Positions 1-7,162 are shown, counted from the stretch's first letter. The stretch: DNA of 64,000 bases from Kallotenue papyrolyticum (GCF_000526415.1 NZ_JAGA01000004.1:186001-250000); one strand, 5' to 3'. Translations and numbers: made by a program. Notes: generated by a model not told the origin, from the letters alone.

Positions 1-530
1 GCGCGCTCGCCGGCCGCTGCCGCCGCCGGCGAGCCTGGCAGCAGTGCCCACGCTCGCTCACGATGGTTGTAGAGCCCGAAGGCCCATGACCGATCTATGG
101 TGAGCCTGGAAACACAGCGCTCAACAGCTGCGTCCCAGACATCCACCGCTGAGATAGTGCCGCCCAAGTTGCGGCAGACGAAGAGGATATCCACCATGTC
201 GCGCACACGCCTATCCAGCTTATGGAGCGCCTGCGAGATAACGAAGAGCTCATTGCCCTGCTTGCGCGACTGGTCGAACCACTCAAGAAATTCAGCATTG
301 GAGCGGCTCATCGCGCCACGGCTGTCAACCGTGGCCTGGAGCTCATCCAGCACAAGGATGCTATCCCAGATATCGTAGAGCTCCGCGATGTAGCGCACCG
401 GCGTCGCGCCCTGCAGGTGGTAGTTGGCATAGAGCCCGCAGCCACGCTCCGCCGCCATGGTGACGGCGAGGAACGACGCGAGTGCAGACTTGCCACCGCC
501 GAAGCGCCCTTCAACCGCAAAGATCGCCAT
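1..530 (-). CDS. Zot-like (pI-like) P-loop morphogenesis ATPase, partial
   Basis: The reading frame is open from an ATG at 530 down to the left edge, so only the first 176 or so residues are present. A Walker A motif GRFGGGKS lies at residues 8-15 and a Walker B strand ILVLDE at 58-63. A later segment reads like the Zot family (FDQSRKQGNELFVISQ, then DMVDILFVCRN). Zot/pI proteins of filamentous phages are membrane-bound ATPases that drive virion assembly and extrusion. The C-terminal membrane segment expected of the family would lie outside the window. It is the last visible gene of a tightly packed minus-strand operon and starts 1 nt after the preceding gene. A generic DNA-packaging or conjugation ATPase is the alternative; the small membrane genes upstream favour Zot. 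Confidence 0.78.
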   Translation of the reverse strand, partial: MAIFAVEGRFGGGKSALASFLAVTMAAERGCGLYANYHLQGATPVRYIAELYDIWDSILVLDELQATVDSRGAMSRSNAEFLEWFDQSRKQGNELFVISQALHKLDRRVRDMVDILFVCRNLGGTISAVDVWDAAVERCVSRLTIDRSWAFGLYNHRERAWALLPGSPAAAAAGER

Positions 531-531
531 C

Positions 532-837
532 TCAACTTGCCGCCTTCGCTGCCTTGGCCTGCGCCTCGAGCAGCTCCTTGTGAGCCGTCGCAGGCGACAG
601 GACCTCGGTAAATTTGATCAGATCGCGAGCACTGGCTTGATATCGTTTCTTGTCGAGGATGAACTGGGCCAGGTCCCGCGAGCCATTCTGCTCGAGGAAG
701 GCGAGAACCTGCAGGGCAGCGGGCGAGAGCTCCCGTCCGGCGATCTGGTGGAAGAGCCCTGAGACCTTGGTTAGCCCATCATTGCCCTGCAGAATGTCCG
801 CAATGCTTAGTGCGGGTGTTGTTTGCGATAGCGCCAT
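532..837 (-). CDS. Hypothetical soluble protein of the inovirus-like element
   Basis: A 101-residue protein with no signal peptide or membrane segment; helical with a Lys/Ala-rich C-terminus. ATG at 837 is chosen over the in-frame ATG at 852 because a GGAGGT Shine-Dalgarno sits about 8 nt before it. The gene overlaps the end of the upstream gene by about 30 nt and ends one base before the Zot-like ATPase gene, so it is probably cotranslated with it. I do not recognise the family. Position next to the ATPase suggests an assembly accessory protein, but that is inference only. Confidence 0.7.
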   Translation of the reverse strand: MALSQTTPALSIADILQGNDGLTKVSGLFHQIAGRELSPAALQVLAFLEQNGSRDLAQFILDKKRYQASARDLIKFTEVLSPATAHKELLEAQAKAAKAAS

Positions 838-1037
838 CGTCGATACCTCCATCGCACAGCCTCAGCCAGATCGACCGCTACATCAGAGACGAGGGCGCAG
901 GCCAGCCCGGCCGCAACGCCCCGAGCATAGAACTCAGCCTCGCGCGGCGTCGCCAGCGTCCCCACCGGCAGCGCCAGCGCCAGCAGGACAATGGCGATGA
1001 TAAGACGCGTCGCCTGTTGCAGGCCCGTCCAGCGCAT
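807..1037 (-). CDS. Small one-helix membrane protein
   Basis: A 76-residue protein with an N-terminal hydrophobic helix (LIIAIVLLALALPVG), a second weakly hydrophobic stretch, and a very basic C-terminus (RWRYRRWRYRKQ). The start ATG at 1037 overlaps the stop of the upstream gene (TGATG); a GTG one codon earlier is also possible. It could be a secreted or inner-membrane phage protein. The basic tail is the kind seen in membrane proteins that contact DNA or phospholipid. No family recognised. Confidence 0.68.
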   Translation of the reverse strand: MRWTGLQQATRLIIAIVLLALALPVGTLATPREAEFYARGVAAGLACALVSDVAVDLAEAVRWRYRRWRYRKQHPH

Positions 1038-1615
1038 CACTTATCCCCTGTCGGCATGCCAGGATCGGGAACGAGCGTGCCGTTGGGCTGCGCAACGCCC
1101 TTCGGCGGTTGGCCAAGCGGCGGCTGCTCACCACTGATGCGGGCAATCTGCCCAGACAACACGACCTGCTGATCCTGAATGCGCGCCGCCAACGACTTGA
1201 AGCCCGAGACCTGCCAGCTTGTCCAGATCGCCATCATGAGGATGCAGGCGTACATCAGGTTCTTGAGCGCCGTCGCCGAGCCGTCACCCTTACGCCAGAC
1301 CATGGCCCAGTTGAGGCGCCGCCTGGCGGCGTCGTACTCGCGCCAGTGGGCGATGTAGTGCAGCTGCGGCACCTCAACCAGTTCGAGCGATTCATCGCCA
1401 GCATTGACGGTGAGATCGCCATCCTTGGGCATGTAGCAGTGCGTTGCCAGGAAGTAGTTCTCGCGTCCGAGAGGCACGAGAAACTCATCAGGGTAGAAGC
1501 AGCCGCGCGCCTCAACACCGTTCTCGGGCGAGCGCCGCCCCTCGACGAGTTCAGGCCCCCGCGTTGTTTGCAGGAGCAGCCAGCACCGGTCATCAACGCG
1601 TTTACGCTTGCGCAT
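1037..1615 (-). CDS. Membrane-anchored hypothetical protein of the element
   Basis: A 192-residue protein. A soluble N-terminal part of about 120 residues is followed by one hydrophobic segment (NLMYACILMMAIWTSWQVSG) and a Gln/Pro/Gly-rich C-terminal tail. ATG at 1615 is preferred to 1642 because it follows GTGAGG and begins with a basic MRKRKR start. It lies between the pVI-sized membrane protein and the ATPase module in one operon. In filamentous phages this position holds assembly proteins; the sequence itself does not identify it. Confidence 0.7.
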   Translation of the reverse strand: MRKRKRVDDRCWLLLQTTRGPELVEGRRSPENGVEARGCFYPDEFLVPLGRENYFLATHCYMPKDGDLTVNAGDESLELVEVPQLHYIAHWREYDAARRRLNWAMVWRKGDGSATALKNLMYACILMMAIWTSWQVSGFKSLAARIQDQQVVLSGQIARISGEQPPLGQPPKGVAQPNGTLVPDPGMPTGDK

Positions 1616-1622
1616 ACCAGCC

Positions 1623-1880
1623 TCACTTGAACATCGGCACAAAGCCCAGAATCACCCGATACAGCCAGTAGAGAAAGAGCGCCAGTTCAAAGATGAGAAT
1701 TGCAGCAATAACCGTTATCAGCAGCGGAATAGAAACCCAGCGGTCATAGCCATAAAAGCCGGCCAACAGGTTGACAATCGGCTGCATCTCAGGGAGTTGC
1801 AGCGGCGTATGCTCGGGCAGGACCGACGATGCCACCTGGCCGAGCCGAATGAGCGCGAGGAGAATTTCTCGAATGACCAT
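1623..1880 (-). CDS. pVI-sized multi-helix membrane protein
   Basis: An 85-residue hydrophobic protein with an amphipathic first helix (IREILLALIRLGQVASSVL) and one or two membrane helices near the C-terminus (IPLLITVIAAILIFELALFLY and following). It lies directly after the two large surface-protein genes and 2 nt from the 532-residue one. In Ff phage the pVI tip protein gene follows gene III, so the position and size match pVI. Homology is not established; this is an assignment by gene order and hydrophobicity. Confidence 0.65.
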   Translation of the reverse strand: MVIREILLALIRLGQVASSVLPEHTPLQLPEMQPIVNLLAGFYGYDRWVSIPLLITVIAAILIFELALFLYWLYRVILGFVPMFK

Positions 1881-1882
1881 AG

Positions 1883-3481
1883 CTATCCCGCCACCAGCAT
1901 CCGAGCCCGGATATAGACAAAGAGTCCCATCATGATCATGCAGGTCGTCAGGCTCTTAATCAGCAGCATGACAGCCGCAGGCATGTTGTCGGCGACCCGC
2001 CCCAACATGGCACCGCCAGATGCGACGATGCCAGTTGGGGAGAGCCAGCGCAGCAGGGGAGCGTAGGCGGAGCCACCCGCTGCCGCCTGCTGCTCAGGCG
2101 CGACCGCATCAACCATTTGCTGTGGACCAGCCTGCAGCGCCGCCCGGAAACTGCCAATCCAGGCCGCCAGGTCACGCACCGTGCCCATCGGCTCGCGCTG
2201 CGCCAGGCGGTCGAGCTCGGAGCGGATCAGCGCCCAATCCTCAGGCGTCGGTAGAAGAAGATCCCGAACGCCGTTGATAATCGTGCTGGCCAGCGTTGTA
2301 AGCCCACCGCTGATGCGGTCCCACAGCCAGCGCACCGGCGACCAGATATCGAAGCCAAAGAGCCCCCCGCCACCGCCGCCAACAGCCGTGCTGCTGGAGC
2401 ACGGCTCCCAGCCGTAGCGAGCCGACGGACGACCAACGCCGAAAAACTGCGTTTGATAGGCCGCCTTGTTCCGAACATCCCAGACCTGACAGCCCGTGCC
2501 GGTGTTGTAGCAATCGCCCCATAAGCCCCCACCGAGGTACATGGCAATGTGGTAGATTCCCTCAGCCGTGCCGTCGGACGACAGAAAGACAGCATCCCCA
2601 ACGGCCATACAGCTGATATCAGCGAGAGTGCAGTTGGGCACCGGCTCGAAGCGCGTCCAGAGAGTGGCAGCCGTCGCATCGGACCAGCCCGCGCCCGCCT
2701 GGTTATAGGCCCAGATAAACGAGCCGGAACAATCCAACCCCGAACCGGTGGGGCACTTGTCGCCTATCAGGTCGGGCTGATAGAGCCCCGGCGTATTGCT
2801 CCCCCAGCAGTAGGGGATATTGCCACTCTGCAGCAGGTTCTTGAGCGCCTGGGCAGCGCGGTAGCAGACCTTGCCGGTATCATCAGGCGTAGCCGACGGC
2901 GAGGACGTTGGTGCGGGCGAGGACGACGGCGCCGGCGAGGCAGCGGCGGACTCTAGCAGAGAGACATCATCGAAACCCACCTCGGTATAATAGCCGCCGA
3001 CCAACTCTACCTCGATAACCTTGGCCGCTGGTGCGGTATAGGTGAGCATAACCTCCTGCCAAATGCCATAGGTCCACGAGCTACTCACCGATTGCCTGAC
3101 AACCTCACCATCGTAGCGTAAGCGCACCGCACCATGATCACCGTTATCAAAAGGCTTCAACCAGAGTCGCAACGTGTAACTGGCTCCCGCCGATGCCATA
3201 ACACCAGCAGAGCGCGCACACGGATCCGCGAAACGACACCACAACCACGCATCCCCGCTATGCGCGCCACCATCACGCTTAATAACAGGGTGAATGCCAT
3301 CAGCCGCGCTGCCGCGCGTCCAGCCATCGAACGTGCCTGACTCAAATCCACCATTAGTCAGAAGGTTTACTTCCTGCGCCGCAGCGGGAGCCGGTAGGCC
3401 GAGCACAGCCAGCAGGTACAGCAGACCAGCCACAATCAGGCCGGTCCGTTGTACTGCTCGACTATGGCAGATCGACAGCAT
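1883..3481 (-). CDS. Secreted surface protein with carbohydrate-binding-like and NlpC/P60 domains
   Basis: A 532-residue protein. A signal peptide ends near residue 36 (APAAAQ). Residues 38-180 resemble a CBM4/9-type jelly roll (TNGGFESGTFDGW start). A Ser/Pro-rich linker covers 181-202. Residues 206-360 look like an NlpC/P60 cysteine peptidase with Cys251 in LDCSGSFIWAYN and His311 in YHIAMYLGG. The C-terminal 170 residues end in a membrane helix. NlpC/P60 enzymes cleave cell-wall peptides. In this operon the protein occupies the gene III (adsorption protein) position, so it may be a virion-tip protein that binds and opens the host wall. Its first 165 residues are almost identical to those of the next gene upstream. 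The start follows an AGGGGG ribosome-binding site. Confidence 0.75.
   Translation of the reverse strand: MLSICHSRAVQRTGLIVAGLLYLLAVLGLPAPAAAQEVNLLTNGGFESGTFDGWTRGSAADGIHPVIKRDGGAHSGDAWLWCRFADPCARSAGVMASAGASYTLRLWLKPFDNGDHGAVRLRYDGEVVRQSVSSSWTYGIWQEVMLTYTAPAAKVIEVELVGGYYTEVGFDDVSLLESAAASPAPSSSPAPTSSPSATPDDTGKVCYRAAQALKNLLQSGNIPYCWGSNTPGLYQPDLIGDKCPTGSGLDCSGSFIWAYNQAGAGWSDATAATLWTRFEPVPNCTLADISCMAVGDAVFLSSDGTAEGIYHIAMYLGGGLWGDCYNTGTGCQVWDVRNKAAYQTQFFGVGRPSARYGWEPCSSSTAVGGGGGGLFGFDIWSPVRWLWDRISGGLTTLASTIINGVRDLLLPTPEDWALIRSELDRLAQREPMGTVRDLAAWIGSFRAALQAGPQQMVDAVAPEQQAAAGGSAYAPLLRWLSPTGIVASGGAMLGRVADNMPAAVMLLIKSLTTCMIMMGLFVYIRARMLVAG
2951..3443. repeat. Direct repeat within surface-protein genes, copy A
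   Basis: 493 bases nearly identical to 4129-4621 (offset 1178). It encodes the signal peptide end and CBM-like domain of the 532-residue protein. A few mismatches are scattered through it. Confidence 0.85.
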
Positions 3482-3534
3482 TTATAGCCCCCTACCAGAT
3501 TCAGCCGAACAATGAAAAACGACCCACACGCGCC

Positions 3535-4671
3535 CTAGCGGATCGCGTCGAGGATTTTGCGAAGCTGAGCAAACGCCCAGTTGGGGCCAACCGTGAGGAC
3601 GACTGCGAGGGCGCCCAGCGCACCGACGACCGGAAGTGCCAGCGCGATGATCGACTGCATATTGATGGCGCAGACGATCATGGCGGCCAGGCGCTCACCG
3701 ATGCCACTACCAGCGGGAGCACCACACGTCGGCGCAGGGATGTAGCCGCCACCGCCACCACCAGGAGGGGGAGCAGACGGCGCGGGCGAGGACGACGGCG
3801 CGGGCGAGGAGCTCCCACCAGAGCCAGCAGCACCACCGGTATAGCCCTGCACGACCGTCACACATTGCTGCGGCGTCGTGATGGCATCGGAGACGACGCG
3901 GAAGCAGTGATCGCCCGCGGCGAGGCGCGTTGCCGTGAAGGTGCGAACGCTGGTATAGCCGATGGTTGTCCACGAGCCCCACGCGGTGCGGCGCTGGTAG
4001 CTGTACATGTAGCCCTGATGGTTATCGCTCACGGCGAGCTCAACCATCCCAGGCTCAGCACCAACGGTCGCCGTGAGGGAGACCGACCGCGGCGGGACCG
4101 GCGTCGGCGTCGGCGTAGGAGCAGCAACCTCTACCAGCGACACATCATCGAAACCCACCTCGGTATAATAGCCGCCGACCAGCTCTACCTCGATAACCTT
4201 GGCCGCTGGTGCGGTATAGGTGAGCGTGACTTGTTGCCAAATGCCATTGGTCCAGGAGCTACTCACCGATTGCCTGACAACCTCACCACCGTAGCGTAAG
4301 CGCACCGCACCATGATTACCGTTATCAAAGGGCTTCAACCAGAGTCGCAACGTGTAACTGGCTCCCGCCGATGCCATAACACCAGCAGAGCGCGCACACG
4401 GATCCGCGAAACGACACCACAACCACGCATCCCCGCTATGCGCGCCACCATCACGCTTAATAACAGGGTGAATGCCATCAGCCGCGCTGCCGCGCGTCCA
4501 GCCATCGAATGTGCCTGACTCAAACCCACCATTAGTCAGAAGGTTTACTTCCTGCGCCGCAGCGGGAGCCGGTAGGCCGAGCACAGCCAGCAGGTACAGC
4601 AGACCAGCCGCGATCAGGCCGCGCACTCCGATAGGTGCGAGGAGCGCCGGAGATAATAGAAGAGCGAGCAT
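3535..4671 (-). CDS. Secreted virion-surface-like protein with coat-like C-terminus
   Basis: A 378-residue protein starting after GGAGGG. It has a signal peptide (to about residue 40), the same CBM4/9-like domain as its neighbour, a Thr/Pro linker, a beta-rich domain of about 90 residues, a Ser/Pro/Gly-rich linker, and a C-terminal hydrophobic domain. That last domain ends VGPNWAFAQLRKILDAIR, nearly the same as the end of the 60-residue coat-like protein encoded immediately upstream. This points to a structural protein that inserts among coat subunits, as pIII does in Ff phage. No catalytic motif is seen. Confidence 0.72.
   Translation of the reverse strand: MLALLLSPALLAPIGVRGLIAAGLLYLLAVLGLPAPAAAQEVNLLTNGGFESGTFDGWTRGSAADGIHPVIKRDGGAHSGDAWLWCRFADPCARSAGVMASAGASYTLRLWLKPFDNGNHGAVRLRYGGEVVRQSVSSSWTNGIWQQVTLTYTAPAAKVIEVELVGGYYTEVGFDDVSLVEVAAPTPTPTPVPPRSVSLTATVGAEPGMVELAVSDNHQGYMYSYQRRTAWGSWTTIGYTSVRTFTATRLAAGDHCFRVVSDAITTPQQCVTVVQGYTGGAAGSGGSSSPAPSSSPAPSAPPPGGGGGGYIPAPTCGAPAGSGIGERLAAMIVCAINMQSIIALALPVVGALGALAVVLTVGPNWAFAQLRKILDAIR
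4129..4621. repeat. Direct repeat within surface-protein genes, copy B
   Basis: Second copy of the 493-bp repeat, in the 378-residue protein gene. The similarity stops at the linker on one side and in the signal peptide on the other. Confidence 0.85.
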
Positions 4672-4737
4672 ACACCCTCCGTACAGCAGATGGCGGAACG
4701 CTCCCGGAGCGCCCCGCCACCCGCGACGGCCCCAACG

Positions 4738-4920
4738 CTAGCGGATAGCGTCGAGGATTTTGCCCAGCTGGTTGAACGCCCAGTTCGGGCCCACCGTCAA
4801 CACGACTGCGAGCGCGCCCAGCGCACCGACGACCGGCACCGCCAGGGTGATGATGTCGCCAACGTTGATCGAGGAGCTAATCAGGTTGGCCAGCGCGGTT
4901 CCAACTGCCCCGGGATCCAA
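4738..4920 (-). CDS. Candidate major coat protein (pVIII-like)
   Basis: About 60 residues: a polar N-terminus with one acidic residue before the helix (LDPGAVGTALANLISSS), one membrane helix (IITLAVPVVGALGALAVVL), then a basic amphipathic end (QLGKILDAIR). This matches the plan of filamentous-phage major coat proteins, except that no cleavable signal peptide is evident; some inovirus coat proteins lack one. TTG at 4920 follows GGAGGTGAG at good spacing. A GTG at 4927-4929, overlapping the previous stop, is the alternative start. The C-terminal 35 residues recur at the end of the 378-residue surface protein. Confidence 0.65.
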   Translation of the reverse strand: MDPGAVGTALANLISSSINVGDIITLAVPVVGALGALAVVLTVGPNWAFNQLGKILDAIR

Positions 4921-4925
4921 GGTTC

Positions 4926-5093
4926 TCACCTCCCATCTAACCCTACGGAGATCAATATCCGCTGCAGGATGTCAGCGGCCCATCTATAGCCCACGCGCAC
5001 GAGCAGCAATGGCGCGAGCGCGAAGACCCCGGTAAAAGCGGCGATGATCAGGTCGCCAATGGTGTAGGGGAAGTAGGCCGACCAATCGATCAC
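4926..5093 (-). CDS. Tiny membrane protein
   Basis: A 55-residue protein read directly from the sequence. GTG at 5091-5093 overlaps the stop TGA of the preceding gene (GTGA). It begins MIDWSAYFPYTIGD, then has one hydrophobic helix (LIIAAFTGVFALAPLLLV) and a basic, amphipathic tail. Its stop lies within the ribosome-binding site of the coat-like gene. Likely translationally coupled. Size and position are those of minor coat proteins of filamentous phages (pVII/pIX-like); the family is not recognised. Confidence 0.62.
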   Translation of the reverse strand: MIDWSAYFPYTIGDLIIAAFTGVFALAPLLLVRVGYRWAADILQRILISVGLDGR

Positions 5094-5221
5094 AGCCAGC
5101 CTCCCCGCTTCAATACCACGAGCGTGCCAACGAAGAGGGCAAAGGCGAGCATCAGCACCGGATAGTTGACCGTGCTCATGGCCATGCCCAGCACGCGATA
5201 TGCGACCTCGACATCAGTCAT
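5090..5221 (-). CDS. Tiny one-helix membrane protein
   Basis: A 43-residue protein starting MTDVEVAYRVLG at an ATG inside the end of the preceding gene (8-nt overlap), with one membrane helix (YPVLMLAFALFVGTLVVL) and a basic end (KRGGWL). A longer in-frame start at 5299 would overlap the preceding gene entirely and is rejected. It is part of a chain of overlapping tiny genes, so coupled translation is likely. Candidate minor coat protein by analogy with inoviruses. Confidence 0.6.
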   Translation of the reverse strand: MTDVEVAYRVLGMAMSTVNYPVLMLAFALFVGTLVVLKRGGWL

Positions 5222-5330
5222 GGCGAACCCGCGATTCAATGTCGAGCAGCGTATCGAGCGCCCATACCCACAGAATGGGCAACACGGCCAACAGCCCAAA
5301 AAACGCCTGTGGTGTCACATACTGATCCAT
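5214..5330 (-). CDS. Tiny one-helix membrane protein
   Basis: A 38-residue protein beginning MDQYVTPQAFFGLLAV and containing one hydrophobic helix (FFGLLAVLPILWVWAL), then an acidic/basic tail (DTLLDIESRVRHD). Its ATG at 5330 is 3 nt past the stop of the preceding gene (TGA GTG ATG), and its stop overlaps the next start. It is too short for most gene callers. Candidate minor coat protein; no family is recognised. Confidence 0.58.
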   Translation of the reverse strand: MDQYVTPQAFFGLLAVLPILWVWALDTLLDIESRVRHD

Positions 5331-5333
5331 CAC

Positions 5334-5720
5334 TCACCGCCGGTCCGCATATACCAGCTTCAGCAGGAGCATGACGTTGAGCGGCGTGAGCCCCAGCAGC
5401 AGGACGATGAGGATCGCCAGCTCATAGCCACCCGCACCCTGCGCCCGACCAACAATCACCACCGGCACACCGCACACCGTCTCGCCATCACCGGTACAGG
5501 CCGTCGGCGCTGGCTGCTGCGTGGGAGCCGGCGCCGGCGTCGGCGTAGGAGCAGGCGTTACCGACGAGACGACCGTCGGAACCGCCACGGTTGGCGTGGG
5601 CGTCGCGGTGGGCTCAGGCGTCAGCGTTGGCTCAGGAGTAGCCTCCTGCGCAAATACCGGCGTCGCCAGGTACAACCCCAGCATCGTCGCTATCAACAGC
5701 CTGAATAACCACCACAGCAT
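5334..5720 (-). CDS. Secreted or membrane protein with Pro/Thr linker
   Basis: A 128-residue protein: signal peptide (LLIATMLGLYLATPVFAQ), a linker of Thr-Pro-Glu and Thr-Pro-Ala repeats (residues about 25-70), a short Cys-containing segment (TACTGDGETVCGVPV), then a C-terminal membrane helix (LAILIVLLLGLTPLNVMLLL) and a basic end. ATG at 5720 directly precedes the signal peptide; TTG and GTG codons upstream are possible. The low-complexity Thr/Pro linker resembles those of the two large surface proteins. Function unknown; probably displayed outside the membrane or in the virion. Confidence 0.68.
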   Translation of the reverse strand: MLWWLFRLLIATMLGLYLATPVFAQEATPEPTLTPEPTATPTPTVAVPTVVSSVTPAPTPTPAPAPTQQPAPTACTGDGETVCGVPVVIVGRAQGAGGYELAILIVLLLGLTPLNVMLLLKLVYADRR

Positions 5721-5871
5721 CACAGGTCTCAATCTCCAGACGCCGCAGGCCAATCAACTCCGTTACCGGTTGGAGTAGGGCGAGCACCGCCGGCCATTCG
5801 TGCGCAGCCAGCCGGTCGAAGCGCCTGACGGGTTGCCCCGGTGTTGATATGCCAATCTCGTAGCGAAGCAT
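5632..5871 (-). CDS. Possible small hypothetical protein
   Basis: A 79-residue reading frame. Its first 50 residues look protein-like (MLRYEIGISTPG, then a Leu-rich segment), but the last 29 codons overlap the signal-peptide region of the next gene. A GGGGG run lies before the ATG. I cannot tell whether it is a real overlapping gene or only an open frame. No family recognised. Confidence 0.4.
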   Translation of the reverse strand: MLRYEIGISTPGQPVRRFDRLAAHEWPAVLALLQPVTELIGLRRLEIETCDAVVVIQAVDSDDAGVVPGDAGICAGGYS

Positions 5872-5942
5872 ACTCGAACCCCCGTTCGAAATGAAGTGCG
5901 GTTGATTCTCATCGTGCTGTAGTACTTCAGTACCGGCTGCCC

Positions 5943-6026
5943 CTAGTACCTGTCACTGTCTGCAGCGACGCTGCAACAGGCCCAGAGGATGAGGAAGGTG
6001 AGCACCGAGAGCACAATCCAGAGCAT
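5943..6026 (-). CDS. 27-residue membrane peptide
   Basis: A very short gene: MLWIVLSVLTFLILWACC then a short polar tail (SVAADSDRY). A strong GGGAGG ribosome-binding site lies 5 nt before the ATG. It is the first gene of the minus-strand structural run, directly after the palindromic intergenic region. One-helix peptides of about 30 residues are typical of filamentous-phage minor coat proteins pVII and pIX. The Shine-Dalgarno is the main support. Confidence 0.55.
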   Translation of the reverse strand: MLWIVLSVLTFLILWACCSVAADSDRY

Positions 6027-6424
6027 ACGGGCCTCCCGTGTTGAGGGTTGGGCCCGCACGCCACCACCAACAGCCCTGACCTGGCCCCTCGCGCCGGGCG
6101 CTACCGCCGCGGTGTAGCGCCAGACTGCGCCGAGAACCTGCCCAGGCAGCAAGGCGCCGCCGCACCCCTGCGGGGACCCCGGCGGCGGCCCTAGCGGGCA
6201 ACCTTGCTGCGGGCAGAACCTCGGCGCCCGGCGTCGGCGCCACCGGGCGGTGGGACGCGCACCGGGGCGGCGAGGGCAGGCCAGGCGGGGCGGTGGGTGG
6301 CGTGCGGGGAAATGCGGTGCGCCAGCGCACTGCGCTGGCGGGCTTCACCTTGGGACCGTTTGGGGCTCAGGCAGGCCTGCCCCGTCGGGGCAGTGGGGCG
6401 CCGGTAGGCCGATGCGGCGCCCGG
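6027..6424 (-). other. Palindrome-rich intergenic region; candidate phage origin/packaging region
   Basis: About 400 bases without a convincing gene. Four inverted repeats lie side by side: 6098-6120 (gcgctac/gtagcgc), a large imperfect palindrome 6127-6227, 6225-6249 (cgcccgg/ccgggcg), and 6320-6340 (cgccagcgca/tgcgctggcg). In Ff phages the intergenic region is likewise a row of hairpins that hold the packaging signal and the rolling-circle origins. It also precedes the structural operon, so it should carry the promoter; no clear -10/-35 pair was seen. Confidence 0.55.
6127..6227. repeat. Large imperfect palindrome
   Basis: The outer arms are 6127-6134 (gcgccgag) with 6220-6227 (ctcggcgc). 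Middle arms are 6146-6154 (gcagcaagg) with 6202-6210 (ccttgctgc). Inner arms are 6155-6162 (cgccgccg) with 6180-6187 (cggcggcg), and the tip is cccc-tgc-gggg at 6165-6175. As single-stranded DNA this would fold into one long hairpin of about 100 nt. Confidence 0.8.
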
Positions 6425-6844
6425 TCACCTGAGCTGGCGGAGATAGCCCCGCGTCGTACGTTCGAATCGGATATTCGACCACTCATCAGGGTCATAGGGG
6501 CCGTAGTAGTCGGGCCGGCCCAACACACGCTCACGGTAGAAATCGTGAGCAAACAACGGCCAACGGCCGAGGCAGCGCTTCCAGAGATTGCGCCTGCGGA
6601 GGCGTTGCCGAGCCTCGAGCGGCAGCTCGCGCACGGGCTCCGCATCGACATAGATGGCGACACAGTAGCCCGAACCGGGCGGACCAGCTGCCTGACGAAT
6701 CTCCTCAGGCGTCGGTGGCGCACCCCGGCCAGCCGGAACCGTCACGCGCACCTCTGCCCTCACCTCGGGGCAATCAGCCGGTCGTGGACGGTAGGGATTG
6801 CTCCACCGTGCTTGGTAGACGAATGTCGTTGGCCTCCTAGCCAT
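6425..6844 (-). CDS. Hypothetical basic protein of the element
   Basis: A 139-residue protein from ATG 6844 (MARRPTTFVYQARWSNPY), rich in Arg, Pro and Tyr, with no membrane segment. The start overlaps the end of the preceding gene by 8 nt, and an upstream in-frame start at 6865 is less likely. It lies on the far side of the palindromic region from the structural genes, where filamentous phages keep replication and DNA-binding genes. A DNA-binding role is possible from its charge but not shown. Confidence 0.62.
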   Translation of the reverse strand: MARRPTTFVYQARWSNPYRPRPADCPEVRAEVRVTVPAGRGAPPTPEEIRQAAGPPGSGYCVAIYVDAEPVRELPLEARQRLRRRNLWKRCLGRWPLFAHDFYRERVLGRPDYYGPYDPDEWSNIRFERTTRGYLRQLR

Positions 6845-7118
6845 ACACGCCTCCACGAACACCATCAGCCCACCACATCATATCGGCGATCCATACCACC
6901 GCTGCGAGCAGCGTGTGGTAGAGATCGTTCGCCACGAGCGCCTCGACATCATCAAAGAGACAGACCGAGGGCAAGTATTGAGTTCCGACGCGCAGAACAG
7001 AGAACGAATAGCCGCGATACTCGCCACGCCAGAGGTTATCGCCAGCGACAGGCGAGAGGGTGAGAGCGGCGACGATCTCCAACAACTCTAGATTAGTGAC
7101 CTGGTGCATAGGCATCAC
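6837..7118 (-). CDS. Hypothetical small protein of the element
   Basis: A 93-residue protein (two or three Met near the start; MPMHQVTNLELLEIVAAL is one choice). It is soluble, with an aromatic C-terminal part (VVWIADMMWWADG). It overlaps the next gene by 8 nt and so is probably cotranscribed and coupled with it. No motif or family recognised. Confidence 0.6.
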   Translation of the reverse strand: MMPMHQVTNLELLEIVAALTLSPVAGDNLWRGEYRGYSFSVLRVGTQYLPSVCLFDDVEALVANDLYHTLLAAVVWIADMMWWADGVRGGVYG

Positions 7119-7162
7119 CGTAGATATAGCGCCTCAGCCGTTGGCTAGAGCCATCTGAATAG

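Noticed and set aside
5874-5889. tRNA T-arm remnant (ttcgaa-type sequence)
   Set aside because: Only a short tcgaac/gttcga repeat; no other tRNA arm is present.
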